Assembly (NCBI GenBank): GCA_944322285.1
Contig: CALUOR010000001.1
Coordinates: forward strand, 62,001-126,000
Origin: an uncultured Bacteroides sp.
GTDB lineage: Bacteria > Bacteroidota > Bacteroidia > Bacteroidales > Bacteroidaceae
DNA: 64,000 nt
Reading direction: 5' to 3'
Shown: positions 24,806-32,597 of the stretch, piece after piece
Layout: every line of letters starts with the position of its first letter
How positions within the stretch are numbered: the stretch's first letter is position 1
Translations under genes and position numbers: made by a program
The notes under the pieces: generated by a model
Database searches by the model: none
Told to the model about the DNA's origin: nothing
The model's input: only the letters and a program-made list of their open reading frames with translations

Positions 24806-25762
24806 ATGAATGTAATTCTGATTGCAGTGATTTCGTTGGGAGTGATAGCCCTGGTGTCAGCGGCTATCTTGTATGTCGCTTCCAAGAAATTCGCCGTGTA
24901 TGAAGATCCGCGGATTGGCCAGGTGGCGGCTGTATTGCCCCAGGCAAACTGCGGCGGATGTGGTTATCCGGGTTGTAGCGGATTTGCCGCCGCTTGTGTG
25001 AAGGCAGGTTCGCTGGAAGGCAAACTTTGTCCGGTGGGTGGGCAGCCCGTCATGGAGAAAGTGGCCGAGATTCTGGGCTTGACCGTTGCGGCTTCCGAAC
25101 CGAAGGTTGCAGTGGTGAGATGTAACGGTACGTGTGCCAACCGTCCTCGTACGAACCAGTACGATGGAACGAAGAGTTGCGCCATCGCTTCTTCGCTCTA
25201 TGGTGGCGAGACGGGTTGTAGCTACGGATGTTTGGGCTGTGGCGACTGTGTGTCGGCCTGCTTGTTCGATGCTATCCACATGAATCCCGAAACGGGACTT
25301 CCCGAAGTGGACGAGGACAAGTGTACAGCCTGCGGTGCTTGTGCCAAGGCTTGTCCGCGTAACATCATCGAGATTCGTCCCAAAGGCAAGAAGTCACGTC
25401 GCGTGTACGTGCAGTGTGTCAACAAAGACAAGGGCGCCGTGGCCCGCAAGGCTTGTACCGTGGCTTGTATCGGTTGCGGCAAGTGCGTAAAAGTATGCGC
25501 TTTCGAGGCTATTACTTTGGAGAACAACTTGGCGTACATCGACCCGGACAAGTGCAAGTCGTGCCGCAAGTGCGAGGAAGCCTGTCCGCAAAATGCCATT
25601 ATCGCGCTGAACTTCCCGCCGCGTAAGCCTAAGACAGAAGAGGCAACTCCCGCTGTTGCTAAAGCTGAGCCGGCGAAGAAACCCGAAGCCCACAAAGCCG
25701 AGGCTCCGAAGGCAGAAGCCCCCAAGAATGAGGAAACCGAACTTCCGAAGGCCGAAGCCTAA
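24806..25762 (+). CDS. rnfB: Rnf complex subunit B (iron-sulphur protein)
   Basis: RnfB is the ferredoxin-oxidising electron entry of the Rnf complex (ferredoxin:NAD+ oxidoreductase, sodium or proton pumping). The 318-residue protein has one membrane anchor (1-25). A 4Fe-4S domain follows with C49, C52, C57 and the trailing Cys near 76 (ANCGGCGYPGC). Further C-terminal ferredoxin-like clusters are visible (SYGCLGCGDCVSAC, CTACGACAKACP, CIGCGKCVKVC, CKSCRKCEEACP). The C-terminal tail (from about 270) is a charged Pro/Ala/Lys/Glu repeat (PKAEAPK), absent from the core family and probably a flexible extension. Confidence 0.97.
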   Translation: MNVILIAVISLGVIALVSAAILYVASKKFAVYEDPRIGQVAAVLPQANCGGCGYPGCSGFAAACVKAGSLEGKLCPVGGQPVMEKVAEILGLTVAASEPKVAVVRCNGTCANRPRTNQYDGTKSCAIASSLYGGETGCSYGCLGCGDCVSACLFDAIHMNPETGLPEVDEDKCTACGACAKACPRNIIEIRPKGKKSRRVYVQCVNKDKGAVARKACTVACIGCGKCVKVCAFEAITLENNLAYIDPDKCKSCRKCEEACPQNAIIALNFPPRKPKTEEATPAVAKAEPAKKPEAHKAEAPKAEAPKNEETELPKAEA

Positions 25763-25804
25763 ACAAACAACCCGAAATTAGAACGACTAAAATACAGTAT
25801 TAGT

Positions 25805-27142
25805 ATGTTGAAAACATTTTCAATCGGTGGTGTTCATCCACACGAAAATAAACTTTCAGCACATCAGCCCATCATCAAGGCCGACATCCCCGCAAAGGCT
25901 GTCATCTTGCTGAGCCAGCACATCGGCGCGCCTGCGAAACCGATTGTGGCCAAGGGAGATGTTGTGAAAGTAGGTACGAAGATTGCCGAACCGGGCGGCT
26001 TTGTATCAGCGGCCATCCACTCTTCGGTCAGCGGAAAGGTGGCCAAGATTGATACCGTTATCGATGCCAGCGGCTATCCGAAACCTGCCATCTTCATCGA
26101 TGTAGAAGGAGACGAATGGGAAGAGAGCATTGACCGCACCGACACATTGGTGAAGGAATGCAATCTGACTCCGGAGGAAATAGTAAAGAAGATTGCCGAC
26201 TCAGGCATTGTTGGTATGGGTGGCGCTTGCTTCCCCACGCAGGTGAAGCTGTGTCCGCCTCCCGCTTTCAAGGCCGAGTGTGTCATCATCAACGCCGTAG
26301 AGTGCGAGCCTTACCTGACGGCCGACCATCAGCTGATGCTAGAACATGCCGAGGAAATCATGGTAGGCGTTACCATCTTGATGAAGGCTGTAAAGGTAAA
26401 CAAGGCATATATCGGCATTGAGAATAACAAGCCCGATGCCATCCAACTGATGACGAAGGTTGCCTCTGCGTATACGGGCATTGAGGTTGTTCCTCTGCAA
26501 GTGAAGTATCCGCAAGGCGGTGAGAAGCAACTCATCGATGCCATCATCAAGCGTCAGGTGGCAGCCGGCGCGTTGCCTATCTCTACGGGTGCCGTGGTGC
26601 AGAATGTAGGTACGGCTTTCGCTGTTTACCAAGCCGTGCAGAAGAACAAGCCTTTGTTCGAGCGCGTAATTACCGTAACCGGCAAGTCGCTTGCCAAACC
26701 GTCCAATTTCCTGGCACGTATCGGCACACCGATGCAGCAGCTTATCGATGCCTGCGGCGGTTTGCCCGAAGATACAGGCAAGATTATCGGCGGCGGTCCG
26801 ATGATGGGTAAGGCATTGGTCAATACGGACGTGCCTACCGCCAAGGGAAGCTCCGGCATCCTGATAATGAACGACAAGGAAGCCAAGCGTGGCGAGGTTC
26901 AGCCGTGTATTCGTTGCGCCAAGTGCGTAAGTGCTTGCCCGATGGGTCTGGAGCCGTTCTTGCTTGCCACCGTGTCGGCTCACGGAGATTTCGAAAGAGT
27001 AGAGAAAGAAGACATCATGTCGTGTATAGAGTGTGGTTCCTGCCAGTTTACCTGCCCGTCCAACCGTCCGATGCTGGACTACATCCGCTTGGGCAAGAGC
27101 AAAGTGGGAGCGATGATACGTGCACGTCAAGCAAAAAAGTAA
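25805..27142 (+). CDS. rnfC: Rnf complex subunit C (NADH-binding)
   Basis: RnfC carries the NADH/FMN-binding fold, related to the NuoF subunit of complex I, and is where NAD+ is reduced. The 445-residue protein shows the SLBB/biotinyl-like N-terminus (GGVHPHENK), the glycine-rich nucleotide-binding region GIVGMGGACFP and ECEPYL, and two C-terminal 4Fe-4S motifs near 370-385 (CIRCAKCVSACP) and 408-420 (CIECGSCQFTCP). It is a peripheral protein on the cytoplasmic face. The gene starts 42 bases after rnfB. Confidence 0.97.
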   Translation: MLKTFSIGGVHPHENKLSAHQPIIKADIPAKAVILLSQHIGAPAKPIVAKGDVVKVGTKIAEPGGFVSAAIHSSVSGKVAKIDTVIDASGYPKPAIFIDVEGDEWEESIDRTDTLVKECNLTPEEIVKKIADSGIVGMGGACFPTQVKLCPPPAFKAECVIINAVECEPYLTADHQLMLEHAEEIMVGVTILMKAVKVNKAYIGIENNKPDAIQLMTKVASAYTGIEVVPLQVKYPQGGEKQLIDAIIKRQVAAGALPISTGAVVQNVGTAFAVYQAVQKNKPLFERVITVTGKSLAKPSNFLARIGTPMQQLIDACGGLPEDTGKIIGGGPMMGKALVNTDVPTAKGSSGILIMNDKEAKRGEVQPCIRCAKCVSACPMGLEPFLLATVSAHGDFERVEKEDIMSCIECGSCQFTCPSNRPMLDYIRLGKSKVGAMIRARQAKK

Positions 27143-27159
27143 AGTAAAAGATTGAAATT

Positions 27160-28152
27160 ATGAATAAGTTAATCGTATCCCTTTCGCCCCATGTCCACAG
27201 CGATGACAGTGTGAAGAAGAACATGTACGGCGTGCTTATCGCGCTGATACCGGCTTTTCTGGTGTCGCTCTACTTCTTCGGACTGGGTGCGCTGATTGTT
27301 ACGCTTACTTCCGTAGTGGCCTGTGTATTCTTTGAATGGGCCATCAGTAAGTACCTGCTGAAGAAAGAAACCACAACCATTACCGACGGTTCGGCCATCA
27401 TCACCGGTGTGTTGCTGGCTTTCAACCTGCCGTCCAATCTGCCTATCTGGATTATTATCATTGGTGCATTGGTCGCTATCGGTGTGGGCAAGATGTCATT
27501 CGGCGGTTTGGGCTGCAACCCATTCAACCCCGCATTGGTAGGACGTGTGTTCCTGCTGCTGTCTTTCCCCGTGCAGATGACCAGCTGGCCGGCTGTAGGT
27601 CAGTTGACGGCTTATACCGATGCCACGACTACCGCCACTCCGCTGGCTGTGATGAAGGGTGTCATCAATGGTGCTCCCGGTTTCTCGCTCGACCAGCTTC
27701 CCGGTGCGTTCGACCTCTTGTTGGGCAATAATCCCGGTTGTATCGGTGAGGTTAGTGCCTTGGCATTGCTGCTGGGCTTAGTTTACATGTTGTGGAAGAA
27801 AATCATCACGTGGCACATTCCTGTATCTATCCTGGTGACGGTGTTCGTGTTCGGTTCCATCATGCACATGGCCAATCCGGAACTCTATGTTGACGGACTG
27901 ACTCAACTGCTCTCCGGCGGTTTGATGCTGGGTGCTGTCTTCATGGCTACCGACTATGTGACTTCGCCTATGAACCACAAAGGTATGCTTATTTACGGTG
28001 TATGTATCGGTCTGCTGACGGTCGTTATCCGTCTGTTCGGTGCTTACCCCGAAGGTATGTCGTTCGCCATTCTGATTATGAATGCGTTCACGCCGCTGAT
28101 TAACACGTATGTCAAACCAAAACGCTTTGGGGAGGTAGCAAAGAAAAAATGA
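27160..28152 (+). CDS. rnfD: Rnf complex subunit D (membrane, flavinylated)
   Basis: The 330-residue membrane protein resembles NqrB with about nine helices. The covalent FMN attachment site is the DATTTATPLA motif: T160, just before P161, should carry FMN through a phosphodiester bond. The GNCNPFNPA-like segment (GGLGCNPFNPALVGRVFL) is typical of the family. It conducts electrons across the membrane and takes part in ion transport. Its stop overlaps the start of rnfG by four bases (ATGA, 28149-28152), so translation is coupled. Confidence 0.97.
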   Translation: MNKLIVSLSPHVHSDDSVKKNMYGVLIALIPAFLVSLYFFGLGALIVTLTSVVACVFFEWAISKYLLKKETTTITDGSAIITGVLLAFNLPSNLPIWIIIIGALVAIGVGKMSFGGLGCNPFNPALVGRVFLLLSFPVQMTSWPAVGQLTAYTDATTTATPLAVMKGVINGAPGFSLDQLPGAFDLLLGNNPGCIGEVSALALLLGLVYMLWKKIITWHIPVSILVTVFVFGSIMHMANPELYVDGLTQLLSGGLMLGAVFMATDYVTSPMNHKGMLIYGVCIGLLTVVIRLFGAYPEGMSFAILIMNAFTPLINTYVKPKRFGEVAKKK

Positions 28153-28811
28153 AAAAGTTAGAATCATCCTTAAAGAACATGTTGCTGGTGCTGACGGGCG
28201 TGACCGCTGTCTCCGTAGCACTGCTGGCTTGGGTGAATGAGATTACCAAGGAACCGATTGCGGCCGCCAACGCCAAGACGCTGAGCGATGCCGTCAGCGC
28301 GGTGGTTCCCGGTTTTGACAACGACCCTATTGCCGATAAGAAGATGCAGGAAGTGAACGGTGTGCAATACGCTGTTTATCCGGCCACCAAGAGCGGTGAG
28401 TTTATTGGTGCGGCTGTCGAGGCTTCAGCTATGGGCTTCGGTGGCGAACTGAAGGTGCTCGTAGGTTTCGATGCCCAGGGCAATGTCCTTGATTATTCGC
28501 TGTTGTCGCATGTGGAGACTCCGGGACTTGGCTCGAAAGCGGCCGACTGGTTTAAGAAAGGCGGCAAAGGCGACATCACCGGCAAGAATCCGGGCACGTC
28601 TCCGCTGACAGTAAGCAAGGATGGCGGCGAGATAGACGCCATTACGGCTTCCACCATTACCTCACGCGCATTCCTCAATGCCGTGAATGCCGCTTACGCC
28701 GCTTACGCCGGACAGAATACGGCTGACGGCGCTACCGGCGCGACTACGCAAAACAATGTTGAACAACCTGCTGACGAGTCTGCCCCCGCAGATTCCACCG
28801 GCGTTAAATAA
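28149..28811 (+). CDS. rnfG: Rnf complex subunit G (periplasmic FMN subunit)
   Basis: The 220-residue protein has an N-terminal membrane anchor (about 10-29). Its periplasmic FMN-binding domain carries the flavinylation motif DAITASTIT, with T169 as the expected FMN-threonine. The C-terminus (from about 190) is an Ala/Thr/Asn-rich low-complexity tail. FMN would be attached by an ApbE-type flavin transferase, which is not encoded in this window. The start overlaps rnfD (ATGA) and a stop 15 bases before rnfE keeps the operon compact. Confidence 0.96.
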   Translation: MKKLESSLKNMLLVLTGVTAVSVALLAWVNEITKEPIAAANAKTLSDAVSAVVPGFDNDPIADKKMQEVNGVQYAVYPATKSGEFIGAAVEASAMGFGGELKVLVGFDAQGNVLDYSLLSHVETPGLGSKAADWFKKGGKGDITGKNPGTSPLTVSKDGGEIDAITASTITSRAFLNAVNAAYAAYAGQNTADGATGATTQNNVEQPADESAPADSTGVK

Positions 28812-28826
28812 GAAAGGAGCAGCATT

Positions 28827-29411
28827 ATGAATAACTTTAAAGTGTTGATGAACGGTATCATCAAGGAGAATCCTACATTTGTGCTTCTGCTGGGTATGTG
28901 TCCTACGTTGGGTACCACCTCTTCCGCCCTCAACGGTATGGGTATGGGACTGGCCACCGCCTTTGTGCTCATTTGCTCCAATGTGGTAATTTCGGCCATC
29001 AAGAACCTGATACCCGACATGGTGCGCATTCCGGCGTTCGTAGTCGTTATCGCTTCGTTCGTTACCCTGCTGCAGATGATTATGCAGGCTTACGTGCCGG
29101 CTCTGTATGCCACGCTGGGTCTGTTCATCCCGCTGATTGTGGTGAACTGTATCCTGTTGGGACGCGCCGAGGCGTTTGCCGCCAAGAATGGTCCTGTGGC
29201 TTCCATGTTCGATGGTATCGGCATGGGCTTGGGCTTTACGCTGGGTCTGACTACGTTGGGTGCCGTGCGCGAGTTGCTGGGTACCGGTAAGATTTTCGGC
29301 CTGACTATTTACCCCGAAGACTACGGTATGCTGACATTCGTTTTGGCTCCGGGCGCGTTCATTGCGTTGGGTTACCTCATCGCCATCGTAAACCGCCTGA
29401 GGAAAGCATAA
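28827..29411 (+). CDS. rnfE: Rnf complex subunit E
   Basis: A 194-residue integral membrane subunit of the NqrD/RnfE type, with six predicted helices. The paralogous RnfA at 29450 has the opposite orientation in the membrane; the pair forms the ion-translocating core and holds a 2Fe-2S site between them. Conserved segments LLGMCPTLGTTSSALNGMGMG and LIVVNCILLGRAEAFA (with the Cys ligand positions) are present. It follows rnfG by 15 bases and AAAGGAG lies just before the ATG. Confidence 0.96.
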   Translation: MNNFKVLMNGIIKENPTFVLLLGMCPTLGTTSSALNGMGMGLATAFVLICSNVVISAIKNLIPDMVRIPAFVVVIASFVTLLQMIMQAYVPALYATLGLFIPLIVVNCILLGRAEAFAAKNGPVASMFDGIGMGLGFTLGLTTLGAVRELLGTGKIFGLTIYPEDYGMLTFVLAPGAFIALGYLIAIVNRLRKA

Positions 29412-29449
29412 GCAAATGGTATTTCTCATTCTTATAATATAGATGTAAT

Positions 29450-30028
29450 ATGGAATATATCTTAATATTTATATCGGCAATCTTTGTAAACAACATCGTG
29501 TTGTCGCAATTCTTGGGTATCTGTCCGTTCCTGGGCGTTTCCAAGAAGATTGATACGGCATTGGGTATGGCGGCAGCCGTGGCGTTCGTGCTGACCCTCT
29601 CTACGATTGTCACCTTCTTGATTCAGAAGTATGTGCTCGATGCGTTCGGTTTGGGTTATCTGCAGACCATTACCTTCATCTTGGTCATCGCCGCTCTGGT
29701 GCAGATGGTGGAGATTATCCTGAAGAAGGTATCCCCCTCGCTCTATCAGGCGTTGGGCGTGTTCCTTCCGCTGATTACGACCAACTGCTGCGTGCTGGGT
29801 GTGGCCATCCTGGTTATCCAGAAGGACTATGACCTGCTGACGGGAGTCGTTTACGCATTCTCCACGGCATTGGGCTTCGGACTTGCGCTGACCATCTTCG
29901 CCGGTATCCGCGAGCAGTTGAGCCTGGTGAACATACCAAAGGGCTTACAGGGCACCCCCATCACCCTGATTACGGCCGGTCTGCTGGCCATGGCTTTCAT
30001 GGGCTTCTCCGGAATCGTGAAACTTTAA
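29450..30028 (+). CDS. rnfA: Rnf complex subunit A
   Basis: A 192-residue membrane subunit of the NqrE/RnfA type and the last gene of the operon. The motifs NNIVLSQFLGICPFLGVSK and LITTNCCVLGVAILV are characteristic, and include the Cys residues expected for the intramembrane 2Fe-2S cluster. It is 38 bases after rnfE. A strong hairpin with a T-run follows at 30080-30151 and should end the transcript before galE. Confidence 0.97.
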   Translation: MEYILIFISAIFVNNIVLSQFLGICPFLGVSKKIDTALGMAAAVAFVLTLSTIVTFLIQKYVLDAFGLGYLQTITFILVIAALVQMVEIILKKVSPSLYQALGVFLPLITTNCCVLGVAILVIQKDYDLLTGVVYAFSTALGFGLALTIFAGIREQLSLVNIPKGLQGTPITLITAGLLAMAFMGFSGIVKL

Positions 30029-30079
30029 GAGGCTTGTCGCTCCGGCTGTGAGCCGGGAGGCGAGTGTTATACTTTTTTG

Positions 30080-30151
30080 CCTGTCGGCATTCCTTTTTAG
30101 GACGTATCCCACCCGGGCGCGCCATAAAAATGGATGCCGACAGGTTTTTTT
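30080..30151 (+). terminator. Rho-independent terminator of the rnf operon
   Basis: CCTGTCGGCAT (30080-30090) pairs with ATGCCGACAGG (30134-30144), followed by TTTTTTTCT. The loop of about 43 bases is long and holds a CCCGGG-containing sub-hairpin. Confidence 0.8.
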
Positions 30152-30158
30152 CTGCATT

Positions 30159-30193
30159 TTTGTAGATACTCTAAAATAAAATGCCTACATTTG
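30159..30193 (+). promoter_or_regulatory. Promoter for galE
   Basis: TTTG at 30159-30162 and TACATTTG at 30186-30193, 23 bases apart. The ATG follows after 38 bases. Confidence 0.6.
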
Positions 30194-30231
30194 TACCTAA
30201 CAAAAAATAACCTATAAAAAGATCTATTTTT

Positions 30232-31272
30232 ATGAAAGAGAGAATATTGGTAACAGGCGGAACCGGATACATCGGTTCGCATACCGTAGTCGAGCTTCAG
30301 AACGCAGGGTATGAAGTAGTTATAATTGACAATCTGTCGAACTCTAACGCAGATGTAGTGGACAACATTGAGAAAGTGTCGGGTATCCGTCCTGCATTCG
30401 AGAAGTTGGATTGCTTGGACTATGCCGGACTCGATGCTATGTTCGAGAAGTACAAAGGCATCAAGGCCATTATCCACTTTGCCGCAAGCAAGGCGGTAGG
30501 CGAGTCGGTACAGAAGCCTCTGATGTACTACCGTAACAATCTGGGTTCGCTCATCAATCTGCTGGAGCTGATGCCGAAGCATGGTGTAGAGGGTATTGTA
30601 TTCTCGTCTTCTTGTACCGTGTACGGCCAGCCCGACCCCGAAAACCTGCCTGTAACTGAGAAAGCTCCCATCAAGAAAGCCGAATCTCCTTACGGAAATA
30701 CGAAGCAGATTAACGAGGAAATCATTCAGGACACGGTAGCCTCCGGCGCTCCCATCAACGCCATCCTGTTGCGCTACTTCAACCCCATTGGCGCGCATCC
30801 CACGGCATTGCTGGGCGAGCTTCCCAACGGTGTTCCGCAGAACTTGATTCCTTACCTGACCCAGACCGCCATCGGCATCCGCGAAAAACTGACCGTGTTT
30901 GGCGATGATTACAGCACGCCGGACGGTTCCTGCATCCGCGACTTCATCAACGTGGTAGACCTGGCCAAGGCTCACGTAGTGGCCATCGACCGCATCCTGA
31001 ACAAGAAGCAGAAAGCCAAAGTGGAAGTATTCAACGTAGGTACAGGTCGCGGACTTTCCGTATTGGAGCTGATTCACGCTTTCGAGGCTTCTACCGGTGT
31101 GAAGTTGAACTATCAGATTGGACCCCGCCGCGCCGGCGACATCGAGCAAGTATGGGCCGACCCCACTTTGGCTAATACCGAGTTGGGCTGGAAGGCGGAA
31201 ACAAGCATTGAAGACACGCTGCGTTCTGCATGGAACTGGCAGCTGAAGCTTCGTGAAAGAGGTATACAATAA
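30232..31272 (+). CDS. galE: UDP-glucose 4-epimerase
   Basis: GalE interconverts UDP-glucose and UDP-galactose for galactose use and for capsule and glycan synthesis. The 346-residue SDR enzyme has the NAD-binding GGTGYIG (9-15), the serine segment FSSSCTVYG (125-131) and the catalytic pair Y154/K158 in SPYGNTK. Size and motifs match bacterial GalE closely. The gene has its own promoter and terminator. A position just after rnf is also known from other Bacteroides genomes. Confidence 0.97.
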   Translation: MKERILVTGGTGYIGSHTVVELQNAGYEVVIIDNLSNSNADVVDNIEKVSGIRPAFEKLDCLDYAGLDAMFEKYKGIKAIIHFAASKAVGESVQKPLMYYRNNLGSLINLLELMPKHGVEGIVFSSSCTVYGQPDPENLPVTEKAPIKKAESPYGNTKQINEEIIQDTVASGAPINAILLRYFNPIGAHPTALLGELPNGVPQNLIPYLTQTAIGIREKLTVFGDDYSTPDGSCIRDFINVVDLAKAHVVAIDRILNKKQKAKVEVFNVGTGRGLSVLELIHAFEASTGVKLNYQIGPRRAGDIEQVWADPTLANTELGWKAETSIEDTLRSAWNWQLKLRERGIQ

Positions 31273-31293
31273 ATAGATGAATATATATAAGTG

Positions 31294-31322
31294 GCAGATA
31301 ATGCCTAATGGGGGCATTTGCC
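31294..31322 (+). terminator. Hairpin after galE
   Basis: GGCAGATAATGCC and GGGCATTTGCC form a stem directly after the galE stop. There is no clear T-run. Confidence 0.45.
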
Positions 31323-31475
31323 ATTGTTGTGGTGCAATTTGCTTGTATTTCCGGTGTATGTGAATATGCGGGAAATCGTTTCAGCTCTCCTCCCGACAAC
31401 GTGTGGAGGAAAAAGTCCTGAAAAGGCATATTTGCATAGTAGTTTTGTCGTGTTTTATTTTGTGTTTGTGTTTTG

Positions 31476-31508
31476 ATAGGCTTTGTCGTGAGACAAGGCC
31501 TATTTTTT
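31476..31508 (+). terminator. Rho-independent terminator, possibly of a small transcript
   Basis: AGGCTTTGTC pairs with GACAAGGCCT around GTGA, followed by ATTTTTTG. It is 200 bases downstream of galE, after another hairpin, so it may end a separate small RNA or be the second galE terminator. The stretch 31323-31475 contains no visible gene. Confidence 0.7.
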
Positions 31509-31526
31509 GTGCCTGCGCTGATAAGC

Positions 31527-31672
31527 AATGATTCGCTAATTTAATGAAGAATTAAGAATGATGAATGAAGAATGGCAACGGAACTCTCCTCCTTCCGGAA
31601 GGAGGGGAGTTGATTACTCTAATTCTTCATTCTTAATTCATCATTCTTCATTTAATCGCTAAATTATCATTT
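31527..31672. repeat. Modular inverted-repeat element, copy C (different centre)
   Basis: The right end TAAATTATCATTT (31660-31672) and the gaattaagaatgatgaatgaag arms match copies A, B, D and E. The left end is degenerate (CAATG ... AATTTA). The centre is different: a hairpin CTCCTCCTTCCGGAAGGAGGGGAG in place of the GGCTGCGCTG block, and the small GC hairpin is missing. It lies upstream of the promoter of the PIN-domain locus. Confidence 0.75.
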
Positions 31673-31708
31673 ACCCCTGCAACAGCCCGAAAAAACCGTA
31701 AAATTCAC

Positions 31709-31716
31709 TATCTTTG
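31709..31716 (+). promoter_or_regulatory. -7 box for the PIN-domain locus
   Basis: TATCTTTG matches TAnnTTTG, 52 bases upstream of the first start codon of the locus. Confidence 0.65.
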
Positions 31717-31768
31717 CGGAGTGAAACGGTAAAGACGGTAATTATTAAAAAGAAAGGAGAACAAAGTT

Positions 31769-32062
31769 ATGACGAATAATGAATTAGCACCGGGACAGCC
31801 CCACAATGGATGGTTACCCACCAACGACCCAGAAGAAAAGAAAAGAAGAAGTTACGCCCTCAGAGTGAAAATGCTGCACGGCCAGGCCGACAACGACCCG
31901 GAAATGCACATACTCTTAGACCCGAATCTGGAAGAAAAGGAGTTCAGAAGACTAGTCGAGAAATTCGTACTGGAAGGCAAGTTGAGAGTAAGCAAGACAG
32001 GCGAAGCCATGATAAAATACAAAGGCAGCCTGATAGTAAACGACCCCGCATTCCTTGTATAA
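31769..32062 (+). CDS. Small protein, probable antitoxin partner of the PIN-domain protein
   Basis: I do not recognise this 97-residue protein. It is charged and soluble, with a helical middle (about 20-75) containing EEKEFRRLVEKFVLEGKLRVS, and no membrane segment. AAGGAG lies 10 bases before the ATG. Five bases separate its stop from the PIN gene, and the pair shares one promoter, the usual layout of a VapBC-type unit with the antitoxin first. It does not show the AbrB/MazE, ribbon-helix-helix or Phd signature of standard VapB proteins, so either the family is unfamiliar or the role differs. Confidence 0.75.
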   Translation: MTNNELAPGQPHNGWLPTNDPEEKKRRSYALRVKMLHGQADNDPEMHILLDPNLEEKEFRRLVEKFVLEGKLRVSKTGEAMIKYKGSLIVNDPAFLV

Positions 32063-32067
32063 GTGCC

Positions 32068-32493
32068 ATGGAAAGATACCTGATAGATACCAATATCTTT
32101 GTATTCATGGTCACCGATCCTGACTATCTGTGCCCCGATGTATACAACAAGCTCTACGAATACGACTCGTTGCTCTACATGAGCATCGAGTCCGTCCGCG
32201 AGCTTATCGTCGCCTACCGCAACAAAGGTTTACTGACCAAACGCTGGAAGACCGAGACGGACATGGTGAACGCCATTGAAGACGAGTTCAACATCCGCAT
32301 CCTGCCCCTGAAGAAGGAGCACATGCTGACCTACGCCCACCTGACACTGAACGAGGCGCAGGGCCACAAGGACCCGTCGGACCACGTCATCATCGCCCAC
32401 GCCATAACCGAACACCTGACCCTCATATCGAGCGACCGCCGCTTCGGCTTCTACCGCAGCCAGGGCCTCGATCTGTTAGAAAACGAACGATAA
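32068..32493 (+). CDS. PIN-domain ribonuclease, probable VapC-like toxin
   Basis: The 141-residue protein has the PIN fold with the acidic metal-binding residues: D7 (YLIDTN), an acidic residue near 42-45 (IESVREL), D102/D106 in KDPSDH and D123 in SSDRRF. VapC toxins of this type cut specific RNAs; here the target is unknown. The frame is open further upstream but the ATG at 32068 fits the usual PIN start and the five-base gap from the partner gene. The closing segment FGFYRSQGLDLLEN is usual for PIN toxins. Confidence 0.88.
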   Translation: MERYLIDTNIFVFMVTDPDYLCPDVYNKLYEYDSLLYMSIESVRELIVAYRNKGLLTKRWKTETDMVNAIEDEFNIRILPLKKEHMLTYAHLTLNEAQGHKDPSDHVIIAHAITEHLTLISSDRRFGFYRSQGLDLLENER

Positions 32494-32597
32494 TTCTTTC
32501 CCCCTCTTGTTTCGCGTTCCAAGATGCCGGCGGGCACCGAAAAAGAAAATAGTAAAGGAACGAACCGATAACACTAAAAACAAAGGAAAGAATAGCA

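Noticed and set aside
30045..30064. CGGCTGTGAGCCG just after rnfA as a terminator
   Set aside because: The stem is short and lacks a T-run; the stronger hairpin at 30080-30151 explains termination.
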